DNA from: Gammaproteobacteria bacterium
Lineage (GTDB): Bacteria; Pseudomonadota; Gammaproteobacteria; Coxiellales; Coxiellaceae
Length of the DNA: 64,000 nt
Reading direction: 5' to 3'
Assembly (NCBI GenBank): GCA_023266215.1
Contig: JAHFRQ010000001.1
Coordinates: 370,110-434,109, forward strand
In this document: piece after piece, positions 9,018 through 17,530 of the stretch
How positions within the stretch are numbered: position 1 is the first letter of the stretch
Layout of the letters: the number at the start of each line of letters is the position of its first letter
Translations under genes and position numbers: made by a program
Notes under the pieces: generated by a model
What the model was told of the DNA's origin: nothing
Seen by the model: the letters and a program-made list of their open reading frames with translations, nothing else
The model's database searches: none

Positions 9018-9694
9018 AAGAAATATAAATAAATAATAATCAAAACTATCGCCATTAAAAACCACTGCACAGCATACGCCATATGTCTTTCTGGCATAAC
9101 GGTGGTAATAACCCATTCGCGATAAAATCCATTTGGCTCTGTTTTAGATAAGCGAATGATAAACGGATATAAATTTAATTGTGTTGCTTGTGATAATGTT
9201 TTTAAATCAATTTTTTGTACTTGCAGTGGAAACTGATTCGGATTTAAAACAGTGGGGCCTAAAATAAAAACATGCTGATACGGAAATTTTACATAACCTG
9301 TCAGATTAATTAATTGCTGATCAGCTTGCATTAAATTTGGATTAGCGGCAGTTTGCGTGGACACCCAGCCTCGATCAATTAAAACTGCTTTATTATCTGC
9401 TGAAATCATAAGCGGTGTTATTACATCATAACCCGACTGATGCTGCGCAAATTGATTGGCTAATAATATTGTCTTTGAATTAATATAATGTCCACTGATT
9501 TGTATGCGCCGAAACTCTGGATTTTTTAATGCTAAAATATCATCAAGCGACGCAGGGCTTGCTTTTATTGCCAGGTGAAATTCTTGAAGTAAATTTTCCT
9601 TGTAGTGATATCGTCTTAGTTGCCAAAAGCCCAGGTTAATCAGCAATAAAAACAGTGCAAGAAAAAATACAGTGGGCCAAAATGTTATTTTCAT
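8966..9694 (-). CDS. SURF1 family cytochrome oxidase assembly protein
   Basis: A 242-aa protein with one membrane segment at each end (FLALFLLLINLGFWQLRRY and WFLMAIVLIIIYLYFLS), the SURF1 topology. The conserved LGFWQLRRYHYKENL and VLIDRGWV blocks are present. SURF1 helps insert haem A into subunit I. The last residues (RKRFARRGRGLG) come from a repeat insertion and are unlike normal SURF1 tails. It overlaps ctaG by 4 bases. Confidence 0.92.
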   Translation of the reverse strand: MKITFWPTVFFLALFLLLINLGFWQLRRYHYKENLLQEFHLAIKASPASLDDILALKNPEFRRIQISGHYINSKTILLANQFAQHQSGYDVITPLMISADNKAVLIDRGWVSTQTAANPNLMQADQQLINLTGYVKFPYQHVFILGPTVLNPNQFPLQVQKIDLKTLSQATQLNLYPFIIRLSKTEPNGFYREWVITTVMPERHMAYAVQWFLMAIVLIIIYLYFLSSLSRKRFARRGRGLG

Positions 9695-10278
9695 GATGGC
9701 AATTCCACGCGACCTTTGCTCAATTGCTTTTGATTTTTCTTAATAAAATTCGTTGCATCAAACATCGTGTAATTTAATGTCACAAATTTTACTTCTTCGG
9801 GTACATCAGGATCAATTCTAAAAATCACCGGCATGTCTGCCTTCTCGCCTTTGACAAAAGTTTGTTGCGTGAAACAAAAGCACTCTGTTTTTTTCACATA
9901 TTTTGCCGCTTCTCCTGGCGCAATGCTGGGAACGGCTTGTACAGTAATATTTTGCCCTGTGTCATTTTGAGCATAAAAATAAACCTCTTTTGTTTGGCCC
10001 GGGTGAATATTAATGTGATGAATAAGCGGGCGAAATTGCATCGCCAGATTGCCGTGGACCATCGTTGAAAATTCCACCTCAATCGTGCGTGTGGTATCAA
10101 CTTTAATGCTCGGGTCATCCGTTGCGCGAAATGCCCCGCGGCCATTAATGCCTGCTTGCTTGCAGACCAGTGAATACAGCGGCACCATCAGATAGCAGAA
10201 ACCAAACATAAAAATCACGCCGACGATTATTTTTCGGATCAGGCGCTTGTTTTTTAATTTAACATCATCGGAACTCAT
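9691..10278 (-). CDS. ctaG: cytochrome c oxidase assembly protein CtaG/Cox11
   Basis: Inserts CuB into subunit I. It has 195 aa, one N-terminal transmembrane helix (IIVGVIFMFGFCYLMVPLY), a beta-domain and the CFCF copper-binding motif in KTECFCFTQQTF. It lies 9 bases downstream of ctaD. In many proteobacteria ctaE (subunit III) follows this gene; here SURF1 follows directly. Confidence 0.95.
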   Translation of the reverse strand: MSSDDVKLKNKRLIRKIIVGVIFMFGFCYLMVPLYSLVCKQAGINGRGAFRATDDPSIKVDTTRTIEVEFSTMVHGNLAMQFRPLIHHINIHPGQTKEVYFYAQNDTGQNITVQAVPSIAPGEAAKYVKKTECFCFTQQTFVKGEKADMPVIFRIDPDVPEEVKFVTLNYTMFDATNFIKKNQKQLSKGRVELPS

Positions 10279-10287
10279 CGCAGCTCG

Positions 10288-11901
10288 CTATTCCATCGTG
10301 AATTCCATTTCCTTCGGCGGGGTTTCAAATGTATGGTACGGCACAGGACTTGGCAATAACCATTCTAAACCTTTGGATCCTTCCCAAATGCGATTTGGTA
10401 ATTGCGTTACAGGTTTTGTAAACATCGCTTTTAATATAATATACAGAAAAATTAATTGCGCGAAACCAAAAATAAAAGCGCCGACTGATGCAATTTGATT
10501 AAACGTCGTAAATTGTAATGCATAATCTGGTACGCGCCGCGGCATTCCCGCTAATCCTAAAAAGTGCATTGGGAAAAAAGTAATATTCATTGAAATAGTA
10601 GACAACCAAAAATGCCACTTACCCAGCGTTTCGTTGTACATATTGCCCGTCCATTTTGGCAGCCAATAATATATTCCGCCCATGATGGCAAACAATGACC
10701 CAGACACTAAAGCATAATGAAAATGCGCAACGACAAAATAAGAATCGCGGTACTGATAATCATCCGGCACCATTGATAACATCACACCTGTAAATCCACT
10801 GATCGTAAACATCACGACAAATCCCAATGCAAATAACATCGGCGTTTCAAATGTAATCGAGCCTTTGTATAAAGTCGCAATCCAATTGAATACTTTAATC
10901 CCTGTTGGAACGGCAACCAATAATGTCATGTACATAAAAAATAATTGTGCTGCAATTGGCGCCCCCGTGGTAAACATATGGTGCATCCAAACCAGAAAAG
11001 ACATACCGGCAATCGCAACGGTTGCATAGACCATGTAATGAAAACCAAATAATTGTTTGCGCGCGAAAGCAGGAATAATTTCTGAAATAATACCGAATGC
11101 GGGCAACACTAAAATATACACTTCAGGATGACCGAAGAACCAAAATACATGTTGAAATAAAATAGGATCGCCACCACCTGCTGCATTAAAAAAGCTGGTG
11201 CCAAAATGTCTGTCCATCAACATCATCGTCACACAGCCCGCTAAAACAGGCATCACCGCTAATAATAAAAACGCGGTGACAAACCAACTCCACACAAATA
11301 TCGGTAGTCTTTTCCATGTCATGCCTGGCGCGCGCATATTAAAAATCGTCACAATAATATTCAATGAACCCATAATGGATGACAAACCCATTAAATGAAT
11401 AGAAAAAATCATAAAATCTGTGCTGGGCGGCGCATAAGTTGTCGAAAGCGGCGCGTAAAAAGTCCAGCCATAATCCGGCGCGGGTCCCGGCATCACCAAA
11501 GTGCTCAGTAATATCGTAAATGCAAATGGCAGAATCCAAAAACTCCAGTTATTTAAGCGCGGCAAAGCCATATCCGGCGCGCCGATCATCATGGGAATTA
11601 ACCAATTCGCCAAGCCCACGGTCGAAGGCATAATCACACCAAACACCATTAATAAACCATGCAATGTTGTCATTTGATTAAAAAATTCAGGTTGCATGAT
11701 TACGTGTCCCGGCTCAAATAATTCTGTGCGAATTAATAATGCCATTGCGCCTGCAACAAAAAACATAATTAAACTAAATACTAAATACAACGTGCCGATA
11801 TCTTTGTGATTGGTTGTAAAAACCCAGCGACGCCAACCCGTATAAGGTAAATGATGCGCATGATCTGCTTCATGGGTATTTTCTACTGTGACTTCTTTCA
11901 T
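10288..11901 (-). CDS. ctaD: cytochrome c oxidase subunit I (aa3 type)
   Basis: The catalytic haem-copper subunit, 537 aa with about 12 membrane helices. Haem and CuB ligand regions are visible: TTLHGLLMVFG (haem a His), FWFFGHPEVYILVLPAFG (CuB His and the cross-linked Tyr), MHHMFTTG (the His-His pair) and VVAHFHYALVSG (haem a3 and a ligands). The HPEVY Glu and Tyr indicate a type A haem-copper oxidase. The start is 3 bases after the ctaC stop. Confidence 0.98.
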   Translation of the reverse strand: MKEVTVENTHEADHAHHLPYTGWRRWVFTTNHKDIGTLYLVFSLIMFFVAGAMALLIRTELFEPGHVIMQPEFFNQMTTLHGLLMVFGVIMPSTVGLANWLIPMMIGAPDMALPRLNNWSFWILPFAFTILLSTLVMPGPAPDYGWTFYAPLSTTYAPPSTDFMIFSIHLMGLSSIMGSLNIIVTIFNMRAPGMTWKRLPIFVWSWFVTAFLLLAVMPVLAGCVTMMLMDRHFGTSFFNAAGGGDPILFQHVFWFFGHPEVYILVLPAFGIISEIIPAFARKQLFGFHYMVYATVAIAGMSFLVWMHHMFTTGAPIAAQLFFMYMTLLVAVPTGIKVFNWIATLYKGSITFETPMLFALGFVVMFTISGFTGVMLSMVPDDYQYRDSYFVVAHFHYALVSGSLFAIMGGIYYWLPKWTGNMYNETLGKWHFWLSTISMNITFFPMHFLGLAGMPRRVPDYALQFTTFNQIASVGAFIFGFAQLIFLYIILKAMFTKPVTQLPNRIWEGSKGLEWLLPSPVPYHTFETPPKEMEFTME

Positions 11902-11904
11902 AAA

Positions 11905-13032
11905 CTATGATCTCGCTTTTTGCACTTCGTCTACTTGCACGTCAGTTGCTTGATGTGCTTTTTTATTGGCATCATCATTGCCCCACGCATTTCGCGTATA
12001 AGTAATAATGGCTGCGATAGTTTGATTATCTAATTGATCGCCAAACGCTTGCATTGCGGTATTTTTCACGCCATGCAACACAATTTGAATTTGTTTTTGC
12101 ACTGGGCCCGTTGCAACTGGACTGTTTTTTAATGCGGGGAATGTTGGTGGCATTCCGGCGCCCGTGACTTGATGGCAAGCTGAGCAATTTTTTTCGTAAG
12201 CGGCTTTGCCCATTGTCATTAAATCATCATGCGATAATGTCGAAGGTCCCGCAGCAAGAGCTTGCGCTGTTTTTCCTTGCTGCTTTAAAACCCAGGTTTG
12301 AAATTCTGCAGGGGTAACCGCTTTAATCACAATCGGCATAAACCCATGGTTTGCACCGCATAATTCGGCGCATTGGCCGCGATAGGTTCCTGGTTTATCA
12401 ATGATAGCCCAAATATCGTTGATATAACCTGGCACAGCATCTTCTTTTAATCCCAAATCAGGCACCCACCACGAATGAATCACGTCATTAGAGGTAATAT
12501 AAAATCGAATTTTTTCATTGGTTGGCAAGACGAGCTGATGATCGACTTCTAATAAATACCACTTGTCTTTTTTCTCGGTATTATTAATTTCTGCAAGCGG
12601 CGTTGATAATTGGCTAAAGAAACTAATATTTTGATCCAAATATTCGTATTTCCATTTCCATTGATAGCCCGTGATTTTAATATTAAGAGCAGGTTTACTG
12701 GTGTCATGAATCACAAATAAAACACGGGTCGCGGGAATCGCCATAATAATTAAAATAATAAACGGGATGACCGTCCACAAAATCTCAACGCCTAAATGCG
12801 TGTGAATCGGATGCGAAACCGCACCTTTAGATTTGCGAAATTTGACTAGAGAATAAATCATCACGCCAAAAACAACGATGCCAATCGCGCAACAGATATA
12901 TAAAATCGTCATATGCAAATGATAGACTTCATGACTAATGGGCGTCACGCCATAAGGCAAATTCATAGGGGGAAGTGCAAACGCTGAGAAAGCGGCGACG
13001 CAAAGTCCAATTAGCGTAAAAAGCAGTGTCAT
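11905..13032 (-). CDS. ctaC: cytochrome c oxidase subunit II with fused cytochrome c domain
   Basis: A 375-aa subunit (caa3-like architecture). It has a signal or anchor (LLFTLIGLCVAAFSAFA), two transmembrane helices, a CuA cupredoxin domain with CAELCGANHGFMP, and a C-terminal class I cytochrome c domain with CSACH and a Met ligand (TAMQAFG). The fused haem means electrons may be accepted directly from soluble or membrane cytochrome c. It is the first gene of the nine-gene leftward operon. A TATAAT-like -10 element occurs about 70 bases upstream on the minus strand (around 13101-13106). Confidence 0.97.
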   Translation of the reverse strand: MTLLFTLIGLCVAAFSAFALPPMNLPYGVTPISHEVYHLHMTILYICCAIGIVVFGVMIYSLVKFRKSKGAVSHPIHTHLGVEILWTVIPFIILIIMAIPATRVLFVIHDTSKPALNIKITGYQWKWKYEYLDQNISFFSQLSTPLAEINNTEKKDKWYLLEVDHQLVLPTNEKIRFYITSNDVIHSWWVPDLGLKEDAVPGYINDIWAIIDKPGTYRGQCAELCGANHGFMPIVIKAVTPAEFQTWVLKQQGKTAQALAAGPSTLSHDDLMTMGKAAYEKNCSACHQVTGAGMPPTFPALKNSPVATGPVQKQIQIVLHGVKNTAMQAFGDQLDNQTIAAIITYTRNAWGNDDANKKAHQATDVQVDEVQKARS

Positions 13033-13190
13033 ACTGCCAACTCCTTGTTCGATAATACCTTGTTCTGGAATACAGGATCCGTTGGTGTCGTATTAAATCA
13101 CATTATAGAAATAAAACAAGCCGGATTTGCAAAATCAGCTAACTCGCGCTATAGCTATGCTATGGGTCTAAAAATCATGGAGTAGATTTT

Positions 13191-13430
13191 ATGAAAAACA
13201 CTCAATTTATTTCAGATAGCGCATTAAATGAAGCCTTGTGGTTTGCTGCCTTAGCGGCAAAAACTGGGTTGACCGTTGCCGCTGCCTTTCTGCTTCCTGT
13301 CGCAGGTTTGGCTGTAAGCGCAGCCATCGAGGCTGGGGTTCAAGCAACGCTATGGGGTGCTTCAAAAGCCATTAAAGCGGTCACTCAAGGATTTTCATCG
13401 GATACCAGGAACAATTCATGCAAGAAATAA
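13191..13430 (+). CDS. small hydrophobic protein of unknown function
   Basis: A 79-aa protein whose middle (AALAAKTGLTVAAAFLLPVAGLAVSAAIEAG) is a long Ala/Gly-rich hydrophobic stretch, consistent with a membrane-associated or glycine-zipper-like peptide. The start ATG is preceded by ATGGAGTAG (GGAG). The stop overlaps the start of the thioesterase gene by 13 bases, suggesting one transcript. No family is recognised. Confidence 0.6.
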   Translation: MKNTQFISDSALNEALWFAALAAKTGLTVAAAFLLPVAGLAVSAAIEAGVQATLWGASKAIKAVTQGFSSDTRNNSCKK

Positions 13431-13798
13431 CCCCTCGCGGCCAATTGGCCATTCGCATTGTTGCGATGCCAGCCGACACCAACGCCAATGGTGATATTTT
13501 CGGCGGTTGGCTTGTGTCGCATATGGATTTGGCCGCCAGCTGCGAAGCAAGACGTCGCTCACAATCCCGCGTTGTCACGGTTGCCATTAACTCACTCACA
13601 TTTATTAAACCCGTCAATATCGGTGACATTGTTTGTTGCTACGCCGATATTATTAAAGTCGGCCGCACGTCGATGCAAATTAATATCGAAGTCTGGACAC
13701 TGCAAATAAAACACAATGAACGCATTAAAGCCGCAGAAGGTATTTTTACCTTTGTTGCTGTTGATGAGCACAGAAAGCCGCAACCGGTGGATCGGTAA
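13418..13798 (+). CDS. yciA: acyl-CoA thioesterase, YciA type
   Basis: A hot-dog fold acyl-CoA thioesterase of 126 aa. Diagnostic sequence is NGDIFGGWLVSHMD, with the catalytic Asp of that helix, followed by VVTVAINSLTFIKPV and GDIVCCYADI. E. coli YciA is of similar length. It probably hydrolyses a broad range of acyl-CoAs. It overlaps the preceding small ORF. Confidence 0.9.
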   Translation: MQEITPRGQLAIRIVAMPADTNANGDIFGGWLVSHMDLAASCEARRRSQSRVVTVAINSLTFIKPVNIGDIVCCYADIIKVGRTSMQINIEVWTLQIKHNERIKAAEGIFTFVAVDEHRKPQPVDR

Positions 13799-13913
13799 AT
13801 AAAACCAAAAAACGGAGCTCATTCCCGATTTCGGACGTCATTAGCGCATTTGATACCCGCAGGCTCTTTGTGCTAAATTCAATAAGCATTATTAACCAAG
13901 GAAGGATAATTTT

Positions 13914-15008
13914 ATGAAATTTGTTATCGCCGCATCTGCTTTAGCTTTGTTGATCACATCCGCTGCCAATGCTTGTACTGATTTTCACTTAACCGCCAAA
14001 GACGGCACTATTTTGATTACCCGCACCATGGAATTTGGCATTCCCATGAATTCCAATTTGAATAGTTCGCCCGAAGGCAGAGCATTTGATAATACGACTC
14101 CAGACGGAAAACCAGGACTGTCGTGGAAAGCAAAATACGGTTATGTTTATTTAGACGGAATGGGAATTGCAACGGCGCTCGACGGCATGAATGAAACAGG
14201 CTTATCAATTGAAGCGCTACTTTTTCCAACGGAAGCGGGTTATCAAACTATTACCCCAGGATCAGAAAGCACAGCGGTGCCTTATACGCAATTCGGCGAT
14301 TGGATTTTAGGTAATTTCAAAACAGTGGATGAAGTGAAAGCAGCGCTGCCGACAATCACTGTTTATGCGACAAAAATGGCAGGTTTTGGCGGCACGATAT
14401 TTCCCATTCATATCATGGTTAACGACGCGACAGGAAAAAGCATGGTAATTGAATATGTCGCAGGAAAATTACACACGTATGATTCAATTGGCGTGATGAC
14501 CAACTCGCCAACTTATGATTGGCATGTCACGAATTTACGCAATTATATTAATTTATCGCCCAATGTTCCCGAGCCCGTCACTGCCGGCAATATGGTTTTT
14601 GCGGCAACAGGTCAAGGCACGGGTATGGTTGGTTTACCAGGTGATCAGAGTCCGCCATCGCGTTTTGTTAAAATTGCAGTGTTAGTAAAAACAGCAACAC
14701 AAGCTGCTGACGCACCATCTGAGCTAACTTTAGCACAGCATATTATTAATAATGTCGATATTCCACTTGGCACGGTTCGCGCTGTAACTAACGGCACAAC
14801 TGATTATGATTTAACGCAGTGGACCGTATTTAAAGATTTAACGCATAAAAAAATCTATTTTAGGACATACGGCAATACTGCATTACGTTCTGTGTCATTA
14901 GATAAAGTCGATTTTTCACCGAATGCAAAAGCACTTAAAATGCCGCTGGATAGCAACGCAGATTATACGCAAGATATGACGAGCGTGTTTTTAGGTGTGA
15001 GCAAGTAG
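13914..15008 (+). CDS. secreted linear amide C-N hydrolase (choloylglycine hydrolase/penicillin V acylase family)
   Basis: An Ntn-hydrolase of 364 aa. The signal peptide MKFVIAASALALLITSAANA is followed directly by Cys21 in CTDFHLTAKDG, which is the family nucleophile once the peptide is removed. Other conserved pieces are ITRTMEFG (Arg of the active site), GLSIEALLFP and MTNSPTYDWHVTNLRNYINL. Substrate is unknown: bile-salt-, penicillin V- or acyl-homoserine-lactone-like amides are possible. The RBS is AAGGAAGG. The last 18 bases overlap the convergent AbiEii-like gene, so the C-terminal residues may have been altered by that insertion. Confidence 0.9.
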   Translation: MKFVIAASALALLITSAANACTDFHLTAKDGTILITRTMEFGIPMNSNLNSSPEGRAFDNTTPDGKPGLSWKAKYGYVYLDGMGIATALDGMNETGLSIEALLFPTEAGYQTITPGSESTAVPYTQFGDWILGNFKTVDEVKAALPTITVYATKMAGFGGTIFPIHIMVNDATGKSMVIEYVAGKLHTYDSIGVMTNSPTYDWHVTNLRNYINLSPNVPEPVTAGNMVFAATGQGTGMVGLPGDQSPPSRFVKIAVLVKTATQAADAPSELTLAQHIINNVDIPLGTVRAVTNGTTDYDLTQWTVFKDLTHKKIYFRTYGNTALRSVSLDKVDFSPNAKALKMPLDSNADYTQDMTSVFLGVSK

Positions 15009-15845
15009 GCTACCAAGCCACAAATTGGCTTCATCGACAAGATCGGCTATTTTTTCCGGAAAATTTAGCGTTTTTGCCGTTGATCCGAGCAGCTGAAGAT
15101 GCTGCTTCCAGCGAGGCTGGAGTTGCAAATATTCCTCTTTGGAAAATTTTATTGGTATTATTTTTTCTGTCTTTCGATTTTGGAACGTATTGTCTATGCT
15201 GATCTTAAGATTTTCTGTATTTATTTTATTTTTTTCTCTGCAAAGCAATAAAATATCGTGAAAATCTTTCATGCGACTATTTGCTCCTTTTCTAGAAACA
15301 ATGGATTCCAGTTTTTCAGAAAAAATGGTTTCAATTGGGTAAACTTGCAATGATACCGAATCTTCAAAAAGTGGTTTTTCTTTGTATTGATAAAGCCTAA
15401 ATGATTTCTCTTGAGGCTCAACTGCATCGCCAACGCCAATATCAACATGTATTCTGTCCTTCATTTTTCCAAATTGAACATTCAGTCGAACTTGATAGCC
15501 GTCATAATTCATATGAGGATGATTCAGTTGTTCAATATTAGAAAAAGAAATACTAAATCCATCATCAATTTTGACTGCACATATTTGGTAAAATGCATCC
15601 TGAATATTTTTCATTTCTGCTTTTAATTTCCTTGCTAATAAATCAATATCCATCGTTTCTCTTGCAATGGGAATATAGTAAGCAAGCAAGAATCCGCCTT
15701 TAAATATTAATTTATGATGATAATTTGAATTGGCCAATCGCACCAAAAAACGCTCAAGAATAAGCGACTTCCACACCTCTTGAAAATCAATTTTACGCAA
15801 ATTGGCAATCAATCTTAATTTATCTTTTAATGCTTGTTCATTCAT
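14991..15845 (-). CDS. AbiEii-type nucleotidyltransferase toxin
   Basis: A 284-aa protein of the AbiEii/AbiGii nucleotidyltransferase family, the toxin of type IV toxin-antitoxin systems known for phage abortive infection. The catalytic region FKGGFLLAYY...RETMDIDLLARK contains the GG and DxD signature. Another conserved piece is IETIFSEKLESIVSRKGANSRMKDFHDILLL. Its start overlaps the antitoxin stop by 4 bases. The 3' end overlaps the 3' end of the secreted hydrolase gene by 18 bases. Confidence 0.9.
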   Translation of the reverse strand: MNEQALKDKLRLIANLRKIDFQEVWKSLILERFLVRLANSNYHHKLIFKGGFLLAYYIPIARETMDIDLLARKLKAEMKNIQDAFYQICAVKIDDGFSISFSNIEQLNHPHMNYDGYQVRLNVQFGKMKDRIHVDIGVGDAVEPQEKSFRLYQYKEKPLFEDSVSLQVYPIETIFSEKLESIVSRKGANSRMKDFHDILLLCREKNKINTENLKISIDNTFQNRKTEKIIPIKFSKEEYLQLQPRWKQHLQLLGSTAKTLNFPEKIADLVDEANLWLGSLLAHT

Positions 15846-16426
15846 ATTGTTGTCACCGCAATAATGTAAGGATCAATATTAACTCTAAATTTCTTTGCAT
15901 ACCTCTGCAGCTTTCTCATATCAATTTTTTGCTTAATTGCTTTTCTAAGCGCTTTAATTGCAATTTCAGGAGCGAGATAACGAAATGCGTCTACAATAGT
16001 TCGCTCACGGTTAAAAATCACAATGGTCTCGCCTGCAAAGTTAATGGATTGTTTTCCGGTGCTTATGTCTCGCATACGCACAAATCTTGCTTTTAAGCGT
16101 TTGGGCGCTGTTGTGCCATGCGGTATCGCAATCCAATAAGCTCTTGTAATTTCTTCTGTCAGATCATAAATGGATAGCGCTGAAACAAGACAAATCACGC
16201 CATTGTGAACGCTTTTTGCGGTGAGAATAAGATCCTCCCACTGAAAATCAATATCAATTTTTACATCAACGCCCTGATATACGCCTCTTGCAATGCGCTT
16301 AATCAAATCCATTTTTTCATAGTAGCTGAGTCTACTTGGTGGAATTCCAAGCTTACCCGCATCACGAGCCAAAAAAAGTGGCCTTGCTATGAGGTTTTTC
16401 AATATGTTATCGTTTGTTTTATACAT
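15842..16426 (-). CDS. AbiEi-type antitoxin and transcriptional repressor
   Basis: The antitoxin of the AbiE-like pair, about 194 aa from ATG 16426 (MYKTNDNILKN); a longer frame from TTG 16453 would begin inside the operator and is less likely. The N-terminal winged helix (GIPPSRLSYYEKMDLIKRIARGVYQG) and the C-terminal domain (RERTIVDAFRYLAPEIAIKALRKAI) are as in AbiEi proteins. Family members bind inverted repeats in their own promoter; a perfect 19-bp inverted repeat lies 7 bases upstream. Confidence 0.9.
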   Translation of the reverse strand: MYKTNDNILKNLIARPLFLARDAGKLGIPPSRLSYYEKMDLIKRIARGVYQGVDVKIDIDFQWEDLILTAKSVHNGVICLVSALSIYDLTEEITRAYWIAIPHGTTAPKRLKARFVRMRDISTGKQSINFAGETIVIFNRERTIVDAFRYLAPEIAIKALRKAIKQKIDMRKLQRYAKKFRVNIDPYIIAVTTI

Positions 16427-16433
16427 AAAAACA

Positions 16434-16482
16434 ATTTTAACAAAAACGCCCAAAAATGTAAAGTGGGCGTTTTTGTTAAAAT
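16434..16482. promoter_or_regulatory. perfect 19-bp inverted repeat, AbiEi operator
   Basis: ATTTTAACAAAAACGCCCA at 16434-16452 and its exact reverse complement at 16464-16482 are separated by 11 bases. It lies upstream of the leftward abiE pair and also upstream of the rightward kinase-like gene, so it may control both. The AbiE family is known to autoregulate through such repeats; binding here is inferred. Confidence 0.75.
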
Positions 16483-16523
16483 CACACCCAAATAAGCGGC
16501 TTGAGCAAGGATGGAAAATAAAA

Positions 16524-17354
16524 ATGTGGCTTGATCAACTGCCTCAATTTTTAAAACAAATTGAGGCAGAATTCAATATAAAAATTAAACAGCCTTTTAA
16601 AAATCCTGTTTTTAATTACGCGGCAGAAGCGATTCAAGCTGACGGAACAGAATGCGTTTTTAAGTGTGCCATACCCAATGATGAATTTTTAAGTGAGCTA
16701 AATGCATTAAAATATTTTAATGGGAAAAGCGCAGTAAAATTAATTGCATCTGATTCAAAATCTGGCTGGATGTTATTAGAAAAATGCACGCCTGGGTTTT
16801 CAATTGAAAAATTAGATGAAAATAAAGCCGCTGAAATATTTGCAACACTGATCAAATCGCTTTTAAAACCCATTGATCAAAATAATCATGATTTTAAGCA
16901 TATTCAAGATTGGCTGAATAAATTAGACTTGGCTTTAAAATTAGAATTTAATATCCCCAAAAAATTAATTCAAAATGCGATTGCAATTAAAAATGAATTA
17001 TTAAGCTCATTAGGTGAGTCTGTTCTTTTGCATGGCGATTTACATCATCATAACATCTTATCAAATAAAAATAATTATTTGGCAATTGATCCCAAGGGAA
17101 TCATCGGTGAGCGCGAATATGAAATCGGTGCTTTTATGCGAAATCCTTATGCTTTAATAAAATCAGATATTAATTTAAAAAAATTATTCAACAGAAGATT
17201 ATCTATTATTACTGAGCACACACATTTTGATCGCGACAGATTAATCAAATGGACATTCGTACAAGCTGTTTTAGCGGCAATTTGGCACAGTGAAGACAAA
17301 ACTGAGGGTGCGGATTGGACGATAGAAGTTGCGGAAAATGTGTATAATTTATAA
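16524..17354 (+). CDS. aminoglycoside phosphotransferase-like kinase (APH(6)/hydroxyurea kinase family)
   Basis: A 276-aa kinase-fold protein. The start MWLDQLPQFLKQIEAEFNIK is preceded by GGAAAATAAAA. The catalytic loop is VLLHGDLHHHNILSN (Brenner motif HGDxxxxN), followed by AIDPKGIIGEREYEIGAF, which contains the metal-binding Asp in the place expected for the streptomycin/hydroxyurea phosphotransferase group. It may phosphorylate an aminoglycoside or another small molecule; resistance is not shown. It is divergent from AbiEi across the shared operator region. Confidence 0.85.
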   Translation: MWLDQLPQFLKQIEAEFNIKIKQPFKNPVFNYAAEAIQADGTECVFKCAIPNDEFLSELNALKYFNGKSAVKLIASDSKSGWMLLEKCTPGFSIEKLDENKAAEIFATLIKSLLKPIDQNNHDFKHIQDWLNKLDLALKLEFNIPKKLIQNAIAIKNELLSSLGESVLLHGDLHHHNILSNKNNYLAIDPKGIIGEREYEIGAFMRNPYALIKSDINLKKLFNRRLSIITEHTHFDRDRLIKWTFVQAVLAAIWHSEDKTEGADWTIEVAENVYNL

Positions 17355-17391
17355 TTCATTGCTTGCCAGTAAAAATAATACACACGGCCAT

Positions 17392-17464
17392 CTATTGGTT
17401 TGAAGAATCCGCTTGCTGCGCCTTGAGTACAAGGCTACGCGTGCGGTTCCTTCAGTGCCAATAG
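17392..17464 (+). repeat. dispersed palindromic repeat R2, full-length copy
   Basis: A 73-bp element bounded by CTATTGGTTTGAAGAATCCG on the left and GCGGTTCCTTCAGTGCCAATAG on the right, named here by its ends CTATTGG and CCAATAG. The centre GCCTTGAGTACAAGGC is a hairpin. It lies between two convergent genes and could act as a bidirectional terminator as well as a mobile repeat. Confidence 0.85.
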
Positions 17465-17530
17465 TAAAATTTGTGTGAAGTTTTCCTTAAATTTATGATG
17501 AAATTTAAATAGAGAAATCAAAACACCCAA

